DNA from: Methylophilaceae bacterium | GTDB lineage: Bacteria > Pseudomonadota > Gammaproteobacteria > Burkholderiales > Methylophilaceae | DNA: 64,000 bases | Direction: 5' to 3' | Assembly: GCA_013141125.1 (NCBI GenBank) | Contig: JABFRO010000001.1 | Location: 248,001-312,000, forward strand | Shown here: one piece after another, positions 1-10,009 of the stretch | Position numbering within the stretch: position 1 is the first letter of the stretch | How the letters are laid out: every line of letters starts with the position of its first letter | Translations under genes and position numbers: made by a program | The notes under the pieces: generated by a model | What the model saw: only the letters and a program-made list of their open reading frames with translations | Told to the model about the DNA's origin: nothing | The model's database searches: none

Positions 1-300
1 CTCCAGATCCAGGCCGTTATCGGCAGCCAATGCGGCGATGGCTTTAATGTCCTGTGTCCAGAATAGAAAAAACTCACGAGCTACAGATAAGCAAAATGGC
101 CAGGTGGCGCGTTCTTTGGACTCAAGCAGAGCTTCCAGTTTGTTGCGATAAAGCAAGTCACGCCCGAAAGTTTCGGCTATTACAGGCAATAAATCCTGTA
201 AAAATGCCTGCCGCAGTTCCAGACTGGCTTTGCTGGCACCCTTGCTTTGCAGGAAGTTAAGATAAGCGCTCAGCGCTTCTTGTTCACGATTGTGCGTCAT
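1..300 (-). CDS. Hypothetical protein, N-terminal part only
   Basis: An open frame on the minus strand begins with ATG at 298-300 (MTHNREQEALSAYL...) and runs off the left edge without a stop, giving 100 residues. It is rich in Leu, Ala and charged residues, is probably all-helical, and has no signal peptide or membrane segment. I do not recognise the family. It is divergent from acnB across a 173-bp gap, so the two may share a promoter region. The coding call rests on the uninterrupted frame and protein-like composition. Confidence 0.55.
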   Translation of the reverse strand, partial: MTHNREQEALSAYLNFLQSKGASKASLELRQAFLQDLLPVIAETFGRDLLYRNKLEALLESKERATWPFCLSVAREFFLFWTQDIKAIAALAADNGLDLE

Positions 301-436
301 TTTGAATGGTGTTGGTTAGCTTTATATGCGAGCGGGTATATGGGCTGATAGTTGCCATTTAGTTTACCTTAATTAAGTTTAACTGACTGCAATTCGCTGC
401 TTGCGCGCTATAGCTATTATTCAAATTGTAGCCATG

Positions 437-442
437 TATAAT
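437..442 (+). promoter_or_regulatory. Possible -10 element upstream of acnB
   Basis: A perfect TATAAT lies 31 bp before the acnB start codon. I see no good -35 hexamer at 16-18 bp spacing, so this is a weak promoter call. The gap 301-473 otherwise contains AT-rich sequence and no gene. Confidence 0.3.
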
Positions 443-473
443 TAAGGCATTGTCTAAACTGGGTGAATGAGTC

Positions 474-3036
474 ATGTTGAATGCATATCGTAATCATGTT
501 TCCGAGCGCGCCGCCCTGGGTTTGCCGCCACTGCCTTTAACGGCTGAACAAGTGGCCTCCTTAGTTGAGCTGTTGAAAGCCCCGCCTGCTGGCGAAGCCT
601 CTGTTTTAATGGATTTGCTGGAGAACCGTATTCCAGCGGGAGTAGATCAGGCCGCTTATGTAAAAGCGGCTTTTTTGGCGGATATTGCACATGGTACGGC
701 GGTGTCTGCGCTAATCACACCTACACGTGCAGTAGTGCTGCTGGGTACCATGCTGGGTGGCTACAACGTGCAGGTTCTAGTGGGTTTGCTGGATACTCCT
801 ATGGCCGAGCAGGTCGCTAAAACGCTCTCCAATACCATTTTGATGTTTGATGCGTTTCATGATGTGGCTGAAAAAATGCAGGCGGGTAATGGTCATGCCA
901 AAAAATTGATTGAATCCTGGGCGGCGGGCGAGTGGTTCACTAACCGCCCGGTATTGGCGGATGAAATTCGCGCTGTAGTGTTCAAGGTGCCGGGTGAAAC
1001 CAATACCGACGACTTGTCTCCTGCGCAGGAAGCGTGGTCGCGGCCGGATATTCCTTTGCATGCCAAAGCCATGCTGGTGAGCAAAATGCCTAATGGCTTG
1101 GCAGATATTGAAGCCTTGAAGCAAAAAGGGTTTACCTCTGGCCTATGTGGGCGATGTGGTTGGCACGGGCTCATCACGCAAATCTGCAATCAACTCCGTG
1201 CAATGGTTAATGGGCGATGATATTCCCAATATTCCCAACAAACGCACGGGCGGCATTGTCATTGGCGGCAAGATTGCGCCTATCTTTTTTAATACCGCTG
1301 AAGACTCCGGTGCGTTTCCGCTGCAATGTGATGTGTATCAAATGAATACGGGTGACGTGATTGTGATTCGTCCCTATGAAGGCAAAGTGCTGAATGCACA
1401 AGGCGAGGAAATCGCCCGTTTTGATATGACACCGCTCACATTGCCGGATGAAGTGCGTGCCGGTGGCCGCATTCCGCTGATTAGCGGGCGTGATTTAACT
1501 GCTAAAGCGCGACTGGCCTTGGATTTGCCGCCTACGGATTTGTTCATCAAACCGATTGCCCCCAAAGATACCGGTAAAGGCTATACGCTAGCGCAAAAAA
1601 TGGTGGGTAAGGCTTGCGGTGTCACTGGCATTCGCCCCGGTACCTACTGTGAACCAAAAATTACCACCGTAGGCTCGCAGGATACCACTGGTGCCATGAC
1701 GCGCGATGAGTTGAAGGAGCTGGCTTGTTTGGGCTTCTCCGCTGATTTGGTGATGCAGAGCTTCTGCCACACAGCGGCTTATCCCAAGCCGGTGGATATT
1801 AAATTGCAACACAGCCTGCCTGAATTTATGTCCAGCCGAGGCGGTGTAAGTTTGCGTCCGGGGGATGGCGTGATTCACTCCTGGCTCAATCGCATGATAC
1901 TGCCCGATACCGTAGGCACCGGTGGCGATTCGCACACGCGCTTCCCGATTGGCATTTCCTTCCCCGCCGGTTCCGGTTTGGTGGCATTTGCGGCGGCCAT
2001 GGGCGCGATGCCGCTGGATATGCCGGAATCGGTACTGGTGCGCTTCAAGGGCGAAATGCAGCCGGGTATTACCTTGCGTGATCTGGTGAATGCGATTCCT
2101 TATGCGGCGATTCAAAAAGGTGAGCTGACCGTAGGCAAGCAAGGCAAGAAAAACGTGTTCAACGGCCGTATTCTGGAAATCGAAGGTTTGCCGGATTTGA
2201 AAGTAGAGCAGGCATTTGAATTTGCCGATGCTTCTGCTGAACGTTCCGCCAACGGCTGTACCGTGCGCTTGAACAAAGAGCCGGTGATCGAGTTTTTGAC
2301 TTCCAATATCGTTTTGATGCAAAACATGATAGACAACGGCTATCAGGATGCGCGCACCCTGCAACGCCGCATTGCCTCCATGCAGGCTTGGCTGGCCAAG
2401 CCTGAACTGCTGCAACCGGATGCCGATGCGGAATACGCTTATGTGCTGGAAATTGATCTCAATGCAATCAAGGAGCCGCTGCTGGCTTGCCCGAATGACC
2501 CGGATGACATCAAGCCTTTGTCCGCTGTGGCTGGTGACAAGATAGACGAAGTGTTTATCGGTAGCTGTATGACTAATATCGGCCATTACCGCGCGGCAGC
2601 CAAGGTGCTGGAAGATGCCGGAATTATTCCAACCAGGCTCTGGATCGCACCGCCAACGCGCATGGATGAAGCCGAGCTGCGGGAAGAGGGGGCTTATGCG
2701 GTATTTGGCCGTGCCGGTGCGCGTACGGAAATCCCCGGCTGTAGTTTGTGCATGGGAAATCAGGCGCGGGTAGCGGATAAAGCCACGGTGTTTTCCACCA
2801 GTACGCGCAATTTTGATAACCGTATGGGTAAGGATGCCAATGTTTATTTGGGATCAGCGGAATTGGCAGCGGTGTGCGCGCGTTTGGGCTATTTGCCAAC
2901 AGCAGAGGAATATCTAGCCACGGTTGGAGATAAATTAAGCAAAAATTCTGCTGAAATTTATCGTTATCTGAATTTTGATCAAATGGCAGAATATGCGCCA
3001 AAAAAGGTGATTCCGATTACGGAAATTGCAGGCTAA
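474..3036 (+). CDS. acnB: Aconitate hydratase B, reading frame interrupted by one base
   Basis: Interconverts citrate and isocitrate in the TCA cycle; AcnB proteins also act on 2-methyl-cis-aconitate. The N-terminal part (474 to about 1134; [16 protein letters not shown]..., [11 protein letters not shown]) and the C-terminal part (from about 1135; [17 protein letters not shown] to the end) together match AcnB over its whole length, about 853 residues against 865 in E. coli. The 4Fe-4S cysteine motifs are present ([18 protein letters not shown]). The two halves are in different frames. Removing one base in the A5-G3-T3-A stretch at 1123-1134 restores an expected [13 protein letters not shown] junction. 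Everything else is intact, so this is either a very recent mutation or a sequence error. The second half could initiate at GTG 1147, but a separate C-terminal protein is unlikely to be functional. Confidence 0.9.
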
Positions 3037-3441
3037 ACGGCGGTTAGCATGGCTCGGATTTGTCATTTCAAACTTGGTGAGAAGTATTTGTAATTCATTA
3101 GCTTAGGTTTTTCACATTACTCGAAATGACAAAAAATCAGCACTCCTTAATGATGAGCAAACAACTCTTGTTTTGGCGTTTGGTTAATCGTAACTATCGG
3201 CGGGGTAAATCACCGCTCCGCTGATATGGATAGTGAGTAGGCGTGTCATGACTTTCAGGATGTGGTTGAGCATCATCATCCATCCACAATGCTGAAAATA
3301 GTTGAAAAAAGCACTGAATTTTGGCTGCCTTTCCAATCTAGTCTGCGTATTCAGTTAAACTCGGGGATTGGAGGATTCAAGCTTCCACGCTTAAAGATTG
3401 AAACAAAAAATTAAAATTAAAATTCAAAGGGGAATATCGTT
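3037..3441. other. Intergenic gap between acnB and the SulP gene
   Basis: 405 bp without a convincing gene. It holds a loose inverted repeat made of tttgtcatttc (about 3059-3069) and gaaatgacaaa (about 3124-3134), which could form the 3' hairpin of acnB. The last 80 bp are A-rich and lead to a clear ribosome binding site (aaagggg) before the SulP start at 3442. I see no RNA gene. Confidence 0.5.
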
Positions 3442-5016
3442 ATGTCGAAAATAGCTTCCAAGCCTGAGCAAGGATTTAAGGCCAATTTTAGCAATGATTT
3501 ATTAGCTTCGGTGGTCGTCTTCTTAGTGGCTTTGCCACTGTGTATGGGGGTTTCCATCGCTTCGGGTGTCTCGCCTATGGCAGGTTTGATTACCGGCATC
3601 ATTGGTGGACTGGTTGTTGGCTTTTTGGCAGGCTCACCGCTACAAGTAAGTGGCCCGGCTGCAGGTTTAACCGTACTGGTTTGGCAATTGGTGCAAAGCC
3701 AGGGTTTGGCGATGCTGGGTGTGATTGTATTATTGGCCGGTATTATGCAGTTGGTGGCTGGCTTGCTTAAATTGGGTCAATGGTTTCGCGCGGTGTCACC
3801 CGCAGTGATTCACGGTATGTTGGCGGGTATCGGTGTGCTTATTTTTGCTTCGCAGTTTCATGTCATGCTGGATAAGAAACCTATTGGTGACGGCATCCAA
3901 AACTTTACGGGTATTCCACATGCTTTGATGGAAACGCTTGCTGCGGGTGGCACTTCGCAGCAAGCGCTGTATATTGGCTTATTCACCATCGTTGTCATCG
4001 CGTTATGGACTAAATTCGCACCGAAAAAATTGAAAGTATTGCCTGCGCCTTTGATTGGTGTGGCTTTGGCGGTGCTGGTTTCTGCTGTCATGCAACTTAA
4101 GATCAAATATATTCCGGATTTGTTACCTAATCCTGACGACATCAATAATATTTGGTCAGTGATTCAATATCCTACTTTAGAAAATCTCAAACGTGCATTA
4201 GAACCGGCTATTTTGATGGCCGCTGCCTCTGTGGCTTTTATTGCCAGTGCAGAAACTCTGCTGTGTGCAAGTGCGGTAGACCAAATGCACCAAGGTCCAC
4301 GAACTAAATACGACAAAGAGCTTTCAGCACAGGGTGTGGGTAATGCACTTTGTGGTGTGTTGGGTGTACTGCCCATGACAGGCGTTATTGTGCGTTCCAG
4401 TGCCAACGTTGAAGCGGGTGGTAAAACACGTGCCTCTGCCATTCTGCATGGCGCATGGTTGCTAATTTTTGCTACAGTACTGACGTTTACCTTGAAATAC
4501 ATACCCGTGGCGGCATTGGCGGCAGTGCTGGTATTTACCGGTTATAAATTGGCTTACCCTAAAGCACTGCCAAGCCTACTCAAGTTCGGCAAAAGTGAAG
4601 TGGCGATATATTTCATTACCATCGTCACGATAGTCAGCACTAACCTGTTGGAAGGCGTACTCCTTGGCCTTGGTTTATCCTTGCTCAAACTGCTGTATGC
4701 GTTTTCACATCTCGACATCAAATGGGATGAAGACATCGTGAAAAATCGTACTACACTGCATTTGAAAGGTGCTGCTACCATTATCGGGCTACCCAAATTG
4801 GCCGCCGCTTTGGAAAAAGTGCGTCCAGGTGCAGAAGCACATATCCATTTCGATCATCTGGATTATATCGATCATGCCTGCCTGGATTTGCTCACTAACT
4901 GGGAAAAGCAACATGAAGCCACAGGTGGTAGTCTGGAAATTGAATGGGAAGATTTGTCACAAAAATTCCACCAACGTCGCACAGGAGCAAGAAAGGCATT
5001 TGCCGCAGTTCAATAA
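3442..5016 (+). CDS. SulP-family anion transporter (possible bicarbonate or sulfate permease)
   Basis: 524-residue inner-membrane protein with about a dozen hydrophobic segments. The SulP signature region lies early (ASGVSPMAGLITGIIGG, GSPLQVSGPAAGLTVLV), and a second conserved block lies around AETLLCASAVDQM and GALCGVLGVLPMTGVIVRSSANVEAGGKTR. After the last membrane segment, residues from about 425 form a short STAS-like cytoplasmic domain (IHFDHLDYIDHACLDLL). SulP proteins move inorganic anions. The closest bacterial type by feel is the BicA-like bicarbonate group, but substrate cannot be read from sequence. It stands alone and ends at a strong terminator. Confidence 0.85.
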   Translation: MSKIASKPEQGFKANFSNDLLASVVVFLVALPLCMGVSIASGVSPMAGLITGIIGGLVVGFLAGSPLQVSGPAAGLTVLVWQLVQSQGLAMLGVIVLLAGIMQLVAGLLKLGQWFRAVSPAVIHGMLAGIGVLIFASQFHVMLDKKPIGDGIQNFTGIPHALMETLAAGGTSQQALYIGLFTIVVIALWTKFAPKKLKVLPAPLIGVALAVLVSAVMQLKIKYIPDLLPNPDDINNIWSVIQYPTLENLKRALEPAILMAAASVAFIASAETLLCASAVDQMHQGPRTKYDKELSAQGVGNALCGVLGVLPMTGVIVRSSANVEAGGKTRASAILHGAWLLIFATVLTFTLKYIPVAALAAVLVFTGYKLAYPKALPSLLKFGKSEVAIYFITIVTIVSTNLLEGVLLGLGLSLLKLLYAFSHLDIKWDEDIVKNRTTLHLKGAATIIGLPKLAAALEKVRPGAEAHIHFDHLDYIDHACLDLLTNWEKQHEATGGSLEIEWEDLSQKFHQRRTGARKAFAAVQ

Positions 5017-5055
5017 TTTGAACGCTTTGAAATCAGATATTAAAATCTACTGATT

Positions 5056-5085
5056 AAAAAGCTGGCGATTCCTCGCCAGCTTTTT
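5056..5085 (+). terminator. Rho-independent terminator after the SulP gene
   Basis: Perfect stem aaaaagctggcga / tcgccagcttttt with a 4-nt loop, followed by a T-run. It lies 40 bp after the SulP stop codon. The symmetry means it could also serve transcription from the other strand. Confidence 0.9.
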
Positions 5086-5200
5086 ATTTATCTAAAATCC
5101 TAACGAGATCAAGCGCTACTTTACCGTCTTTTTTATAGTGCGCTATCAGTTCATTGGGGGCGTGTTTTTTCGAACTAAGATTAAGCGCAAGATCATCCAA
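5084..5200 (-). CDS. Possible small protein or gene remnant (38 aa)
   Basis: A short minus-strand frame, TTG at 5198-5200 to TAA at 5084-5086, encodes a lysine-rich peptide containing KHAPNELIAHYKKDGK and ending LVRILDK. The composition looks protein-like, but there is no ATG, the frame is short, and the stop lies in the terminator stem. It may be the tail of a lost gene. Low confidence. Confidence 0.15.
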   Translation of the reverse strand: MDDLALNLSSKKHAPNELIAHYKKDGKVALDLVRILDK

Positions 5201-5259
5201 TATTTAGCGCATTTTTAAAAAATCGACGGGTGCGTGTTTGAAAAGAGGAGGTTGTTTTA

Positions 5260-6099
5260 ATGGTGATACCTAAGCGTAGCGTATTTTTTATTTCGGATGG
5301 CACTGGCATTACAGCAGAAACACTGGGCTTGAGTCTGCTAGCGCATTTTGATGGGGTAGCGTTCCGGCAAGTGCGGCTGCCTTTCATTGATAGCCGCGAA
5401 AAAGCACAGGAAGCCTTAGCCCGTATTGATATGGCGGAAGCCGAAGATGGACAACGCGCCATCCTCATGCTGACGCTGGTGAGTACGGAAATCCGCGCCA
5501 TGTTTGAAGGTTGTGGTGCACTGACGCTGGATTTGTTCGGCACTTTCACCAGCCAGATCGCCGCTGAACTCAGCTTGCAACCTGCGGCTTTTATTGGCAT
5601 GTCGCGGCGCACTGCCAATAATGAGTATCGCGAGCGTATCGAGGCCATTAACTACACGCTGGCACATGATGACGGCATTACCGATAGCGGTTTGCAGGAT
5701 GCTGATGTGATTTTGGTGGGTGTATCGCGCAGTGGCAAAACGCCTACCAGCTTATACCTTGCCATGCATTTTGGCATACGCGTAGCCAATTACCCTATCA
5801 TTCCGGAAGATTTGGAGCGTATGGAATTACCGGGAAGATTAAGGGAATATCGCAACAAGTTGTTTGGCCTGAGCATAGAGCCTGAACGTTTGAGCCTGAT
5901 ACGCAACGAGCGTTTACCCAACAGCCAATATGCTGCGCTGGATAATTGCCGCAAGGAAATTCAGCTGGCACGTCAGCTGATGCGTAGCGAAGACATTCAT
6001 TGGCTGGATTCGACCAGTCGATCGGTAGAGGAAATTGCTGCTATGATTCTGCAACAAATGAACCTAAAAGCAGCGCTGATGCCCTATGGGAGTGCTTGA
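5260..6099 (+). CDS. ppsR: PEP synthase regulatory protein (bifunctional kinase/pyrophosphorylase)
   Basis: 279 residues, DUF299 family. PpsR inactivates PEP synthase by ADP-dependent phosphorylation of a threonine next to the catalytic histidine and reactivates it by phosphate-dependent dephosphorylation. The P-loop GVSRSGKT (about residues 153-160) is intact, as is the N-terminal VFFISDGTGITAETLG block typical of the family. A good ribosome binding site (aagaggagg) precedes the ATG at 5260. It lies 99 bp upstream of ppsA on the same strand, the common arrangement, so the pair is probably one transcription unit. Confidence 0.93.
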   Translation: MVIPKRSVFFISDGTGITAETLGLSLLAHFDGVAFRQVRLPFIDSREKAQEALARIDMAEAEDGQRAILMLTLVSTEIRAMFEGCGALTLDLFGTFTSQIAAELSLQPAAFIGMSRRTANNEYRERIEAINYTLAHDDGITDSGLQDADVILVGVSRSGKTPTSLYLAMHFGIRVANYPIIPEDLERMELPGRLREYRNKLFGLSIEPERLSLIRNERLPNSQYAALDNCRKEIQLARQLMRSEDIHWLDSTSRSVEEIAAMILQQMNLKAALMPYGSA

Positions 6100-6198
6100 A
6101 TGCTGATGAAAGCAGCTCAATGTTATTAAGAAATAGTATCTTTAATTATGGCAACTTTAGCCACGATGAATCATCTTTAAAGTTTAAAGGAATCCGCT

Positions 6199-8562
6199 AT
6201 GCAAGCTTATGTAATCCCGTTTGAAGAACTTGGCCTTCATGATATTGATCGTGTGGGCGGTAAAAATGCCTCGCTGGGGGAGATGATTAGCGCGCTGGAT
6301 GCCAGCGGGGTGCGCGTGCCAGGTGGCTTTGCAACTACGGCTGAAGCGTTTCGTGATTTTTTGTTTACCAATGCGCTGGATGCGCGCATCCAGGCCAAAC
6401 TGGAAACGCTGGATATAGCCGATGTGGATGCGTTGGCGCTGGCTGGTGCGGAAATTCGGGGCTGGATAGTGCAAGCACCGCTGCAACCCAGACTGATTGA
6501 TGAAATTCGCGAGCATTATGCCGAGCTGGCTGGAGATGGTGATGGCAGCTTTGCCGTGCGTTCTTCCGCCACCGCAGAAGATTTGCCGGATGCCTCGTTT
6601 GCCGGTCAGCAGGAAACTTTCCTCAATATTCATGGCATAGACAACATTTTGCACGCCATCAAGGAAGTATTTGCCTCGCTGTATAACGACAGGGCGATTT
6701 CCTACCGCGTACACAAAGGTTATAACGATATGCATGTGGCCTTGTCGGCTGGCGTGCAACGCATGGTGCGCTCGGATACCGGTGCGGCGGGGGTGATGTT
6801 TACGCTGGATACCGAATCCGGTTTCCGTGATGTGGTGTTTATTACCTCCTCCTATGGCCTGGGCGAAATGGTGGTGCAGGGCGCGGTGAATCCCGATGAA
6901 TTCTATGTGCATAAACCCAAGTTGGCAGAAGGCTATCCGGCGCTGATTCGCCGCAGTCTGGGTTCCAAGGAACAACGCATGGTGTTTGATGAGCAGCGCT
7001 CGGCAGGGCGCTCGGTGCGGGTGGAAGAAGTGGCTGAAACCGAGCGCAACAGCTTTTCGCTGAACGATGCCGAAGTGCTGGAACTGGCTCGCCATGCGCT
7101 CGCCATAGAGCAGCATTATGGCCGCGCCATGGATATTGAGTGGGGCAAGGATGGCGTGGATGGCAAGCTGTATATTCTGCAAGCGCGCCCGGAAACCGTA
7201 AAGTCGCAATCCGAAAAAACTGCAGCTGAAAAATTCAATCTGCGCGAAACCGGTGAAGTGCTAGTGGAAGGCCGCGCCATTGGACAAAAGATAGGCATAG
7301 GTCCGGTGCGCATTGTGGCCAGTGCGGCGCAGATGAATCAGGTGCAAGCCGGAGACGTGCTGGTGACGGATATGACCGATCCCAACTGGGAGCCGGTGAT
7401 GAAAAAGGCAGCGGCGATTGTCACCAATCGCGGGGGGCGCACTTGCCATGCCGCCATTATCGCGCGTGAATTGGGCATTCCGGCAGTGGTGGGTTGCGGT
7501 CATGCCACGGATATTTTGCAAGAAGGCGAGATCGTCACCGTCTCCTGCGCCGAAGGCGATACCGGCAATGTGTATCGCGGCCGTTTGGCATTCACGACCA
7601 GTGTGCCTGACAAAGGCGTGTTACCACCGATTCCAGTCAAACTGATGCTGAATGTGGGCAACCCTAGTCTGGCGTTTGAATTTGCGCAATTGCCTTCTGC
7701 TGGTGTGGGTTTGGCGCGGGTGGAATTCATCATCAATAATCTGATCGGCGTGCATCCCAAGGCCATATTGGGCTTTGCCACAGCTGCGCCCGCCTTGCGT
7801 GATGCCATCAGCCAGCGTGCGCATGGTTATGCTGATGCGCAGAGTTTTTATGTGGATAAATTGACCGAAGGCGTGGCTACGCTGGCGGCTGGTTTCTGGC
7901 CCAAGCCTGTCATTGTGCGGTTGTCGGATTTCAAATCCAATGAATATCGCAAACTCATTGGTGGCGATTTATACGAGCCGCTGGAAGAAAACCCCATGCT
8001 GGGTTTTCGCGGTGCGGCACGTTATATCGCGCCTAATTTCCGCGATTGCTTTGCGCTGGAATGCCTGGCCATGAAACGTGCGCGTGAAGTATTGGGCTAT
8101 ACCAATGTGGAACTGATGGTGCCGTTTGTGCGTACCGTGGACGAGGCACGGGAGGTGGTGGCCTTGCTGGCGGCACACGGTTTGCAACGCGGTGAAAACG
8201 GGCTGCGCCTCATCATGATGTGCGAGATCCCCTCCAACGCCTTGCTGGCCGAACAGTTTCTGCAATACTTTGACGGCTTTTCCATAGGCTCCAATGACTT
8301 GACCCAGCTCACTCTGGGACTGGACAGGGATTCCAGCCTGGTCGCCAACAGTTTTGATGAGCGCAATGAAGCCGTGAAAGTGTTGCTGGCGATGGCGATT
8401 AGCACTTGCAACCGCTTGGGAAAATACGTGGGTATTTGCGGGCAGGGGCCATCCGACCACCCCGATTTTGCCCTCTGGTTGATGGAACAGGGCATACAAA
8501 GTATGTCATTAAACCCTGATACGCTGCTGGAAACTTGGCATACGCTGGCCGCAGATAACTAA
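6199..8562 (+). CDS. ppsA: Phosphoenolpyruvate synthase
   Basis: 787 residues, full length for the family. Converts pyruvate and ATP to PEP, AMP and phosphate, feeding gluconeogenesis. The N-terminal ATP-binding domain starts [11 protein letters not shown] and contains [20 protein letters not shown]. The swivelling phosphohistidine domain carries GGRTCHAAI with the catalytic His near residue 417. The C-terminal PEP/pyruvate barrel ends with [17 protein letters not shown] and [11 protein letters not shown]. The target Thr of PpsR is the T of GGRTCH. Shine-Dalgarno aaagga lies 8 bp before the ATG. Confidence 0.96.
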   Translation: MQAYVIPFEELGLHDIDRVGGKNASLGEMISALDASGVRVPGGFATTAEAFRDFLFTNALDARIQAKLETLDIADVDALALAGAEIRGWIVQAPLQPRLIDEIREHYAELAGDGDGSFAVRSSATAEDLPDASFAGQQETFLNIHGIDNILHAIKEVFASLYNDRAISYRVHKGYNDMHVALSAGVQRMVRSDTGAAGVMFTLDTESGFRDVVFITSSYGLGEMVVQGAVNPDEFYVHKPKLAEGYPALIRRSLGSKEQRMVFDEQRSAGRSVRVEEVAETERNSFSLNDAEVLELARHALAIEQHYGRAMDIEWGKDGVDGKLYILQARPETVKSQSEKTAAEKFNLRETGEVLVEGRAIGQKIGIGPVRIVASAAQMNQVQAGDVLVTDMTDPNWEPVMKKAAAIVTNRGGRTCHAAIIARELGIPAVVGCGHATDILQEGEIVTVSCAEGDTGNVYRGRLAFTTSVPDKGVLPPIPVKLMLNVGNPSLAFEFAQLPSAGVGLARVEFIINNLIGVHPKAILGFATAAPALRDAISQRAHGYADAQSFYVDKLTEGVATLAAGFWPKPVIVRLSDFKSNEYRKLIGGDLYEPLEENPMLGFRGAARYIAPNFRDCFALECLAMKRAREVLGYTNVELMVPFVRTVDEAREVVALLAAHGLQRGENGLRLIMMCEIPSNALLAEQFLQYFDGFSIGSNDLTQLTLGLDRDSSLVANSFDERNEAVKVLLAMAISTCNRLGKYVGICGQGPSDHPDFALWLMEQGIQSMSLNPDTLLETWHTLAADN

Positions 8563-8587
8563 GTAAGCCGTGATTTTCAACTTTGGC

Positions 8588-8630
8588 AGGTCGGGTTTTA
8601 ACCCGACATTGTCGGGCTGAAGCCCGACCT
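8588..8630. repeat. REP-like palindrome after ppsA
   Basis: Outer arms aggtcggg / cccgacct enclose two smaller hairpins (gtcgggttttaacccgac and gtcgggctgaagcccgac). It lies in the 103-bp gap between ppsA and the CDF gene. It resembles the intergenic REP-like palindromes seen elsewhere in this window but differs in sequence, and it could act as a transcription terminator or mRNA stabiliser. Confidence 0.7.
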
Positions 8631-8665
8631 ACCAAACTTACTAACCAAACCTACCGAGCACGCGC

Positions 8666-9847
8666 ATGAGTAAGCAAGACCTGACTGATATTCCCTTTGA
8701 TGATCCGCAGCGCCATCAATTGACCAGCCGTTCCACTTGGGTGAGTGTAGCAGTCAATATTGTGCTCACGCTGGTGCAAATTGCGGCTGGCTTTATTGCA
8801 CATTCGCAAAGCTTGATCGCCGATGGCATGCACTCTTTGTCGGATTTGGTGTGCGATTTTTTGGTGTTGATAGCGAGCTATCATAGTAAAGACCCCGCCG
8901 ATGAGCGGCATCCTTATGGTCACGGCCGGGTAGAAACTGCGGCATCGTTTGTGCTGGGCGCTGTTCTGGCGGCGACGGGCAGCGCGATTATGGTGGCGGC
9001 GGCGATGAAATTGCAGCATCTGCAGCACCTCACGCCGGTGGCTCCGCTAGCACTTTATGTGGCGCTGGCGGCACTGGTGGTAAAAGAAAGTTTGTTCCGC
9101 TACATGTTGAATGTAGGCGAACGTTTGCGCTCGCCCATGCTGATTGCCAATGCCTGGCATGCGCGCTCGGATGCGGCTTCATCGCTGGTGGTGGCGGTGG
9201 GTATAGGCGGCAATCTGCTGGGTTTTATCTTTGCCGACTCGGTGGCGGCGATTGTGGTGGGCTTCATGATTGTGCGCATGGGCGTGGTGTTTGCCTGGGA
9301 TGCCTTTCAAGAGCTGATTGATGCCGGATTATCGGTTGAGGAAGTTGATAGCATCCGCCAAACCCTGATTGATACCTCGGGCGTACAAAGTCTGCATGAA
9401 CTGCGCACTCGCCGTATGGCGCACCGTGCGCTGGTAGATGCGCATATTTTGGTTGATTCGCGCATCAGCGTTTCCGAAGGGCATAGCATTGCCGAAAATG
9501 CACGTTTGCGCGTAATAAAAAGCCATCCCATGGTGATTGATGTGCAAGTGCATGTTGATCCTGAAGATGACCTTGGTCAGGAAAGCTATGCGCCGCGTAT
9601 GCCGGGACGAGAAACTTTATTGATGCATTTGGCATTGGTGCTGGCAGGTTTGCCGGAACCTGAACGCGTGATTTTTCATTACATGGCAGGCAAGGTCGAA
9701 GCCGAGGTGTTTTTACCGCATAATTTTCTTGAAAACGGGATAGCCTTGGCGCAAGCAGAAGCCGAAGTAGCGAAACGCCTGAATAATCACCCCTATTTTA
9801 GTGCTGTCTCGCTTTACTGCCAGGTGGCTGCAAAATACTCGGAATAA
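8666..9847 (+). CDS. Cation diffusion facilitator family metal exporter
   Basis: 393-residue inner-membrane transporter, longer than the roughly 300 residues of FieF because of an extended C-terminus. The CDF core is clear: SLIADGMHSLSDL with a metal-site HSLSD in TM2, DERHPYGHGR in the loop, and AWHARSDAASS in TM5. The cytoplasmic domain (from about residue 215) carries a dimerising metal-binding fold with HELRTRRMAHRALVDAHILVDS. The last 90 residues add a second domain I do not recognise. Such proteins expel Zn, Fe, Co or Cd in exchange for protons; the metal cannot be told here. It lies 104 bp after ppsA with a palindrome between, so it is probably transcribed separately. Confidence 0.88.
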   Translation: MSKQDLTDIPFDDPQRHQLTSRSTWVSVAVNIVLTLVQIAAGFIAHSQSLIADGMHSLSDLVCDFLVLIASYHSKDPADERHPYGHGRVETAASFVLGAVLAATGSAIMVAAAMKLQHLQHLTPVAPLALYVALAALVVKESLFRYMLNVGERLRSPMLIANAWHARSDAASSLVVAVGIGGNLLGFIFADSVAAIVVGFMIVRMGVVFAWDAFQELIDAGLSVEEVDSIRQTLIDTSGVQSLHELRTRRMAHRALVDAHILVDSRISVSEGHSIAENARLRVIKSHPMVIDVQVHVDPEDDLGQESYAPRMPGRETLLMHLALVLAGLPEPERVIFHYMAGKVEAEVFLPHNFLENGIALAQAEAEVAKRLNNHPYFSAVSLYCQVAAKYSE

Positions 9848-10009
9848 ATCGTGAGACAATAGGCTTGTAGCCTGTATTTATTCCAAGTTGCATTCAAAAT
9901 GCTACGTTGTTGCTCCTGCTTTGGCAGGGATGGCGCATAACAAGCACTGCGCCAATATAAAAATTTCCAGCATAAAATACTGATAACCCAGACCCGACCC
10001 ACGTAAATT

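Noticed and set aside
1118-1140. Programmed frameshift in acnB
   Set aside because: The A5-G3 run could favour slippage by -1, but the frames need a +1 shift, and AcnB is not known to be recoded.
1588-2586. Long open frame opposite acnB
   Set aside because: It is the antisense shadow of a conserved gene; its composition (His/Gln/Arg-rich) is not protein-like.
6184-7209. Long minus-strand frame opposite ppsA
   Set aside because: Shadow of a well-conserved gene; no ribosome binding site.
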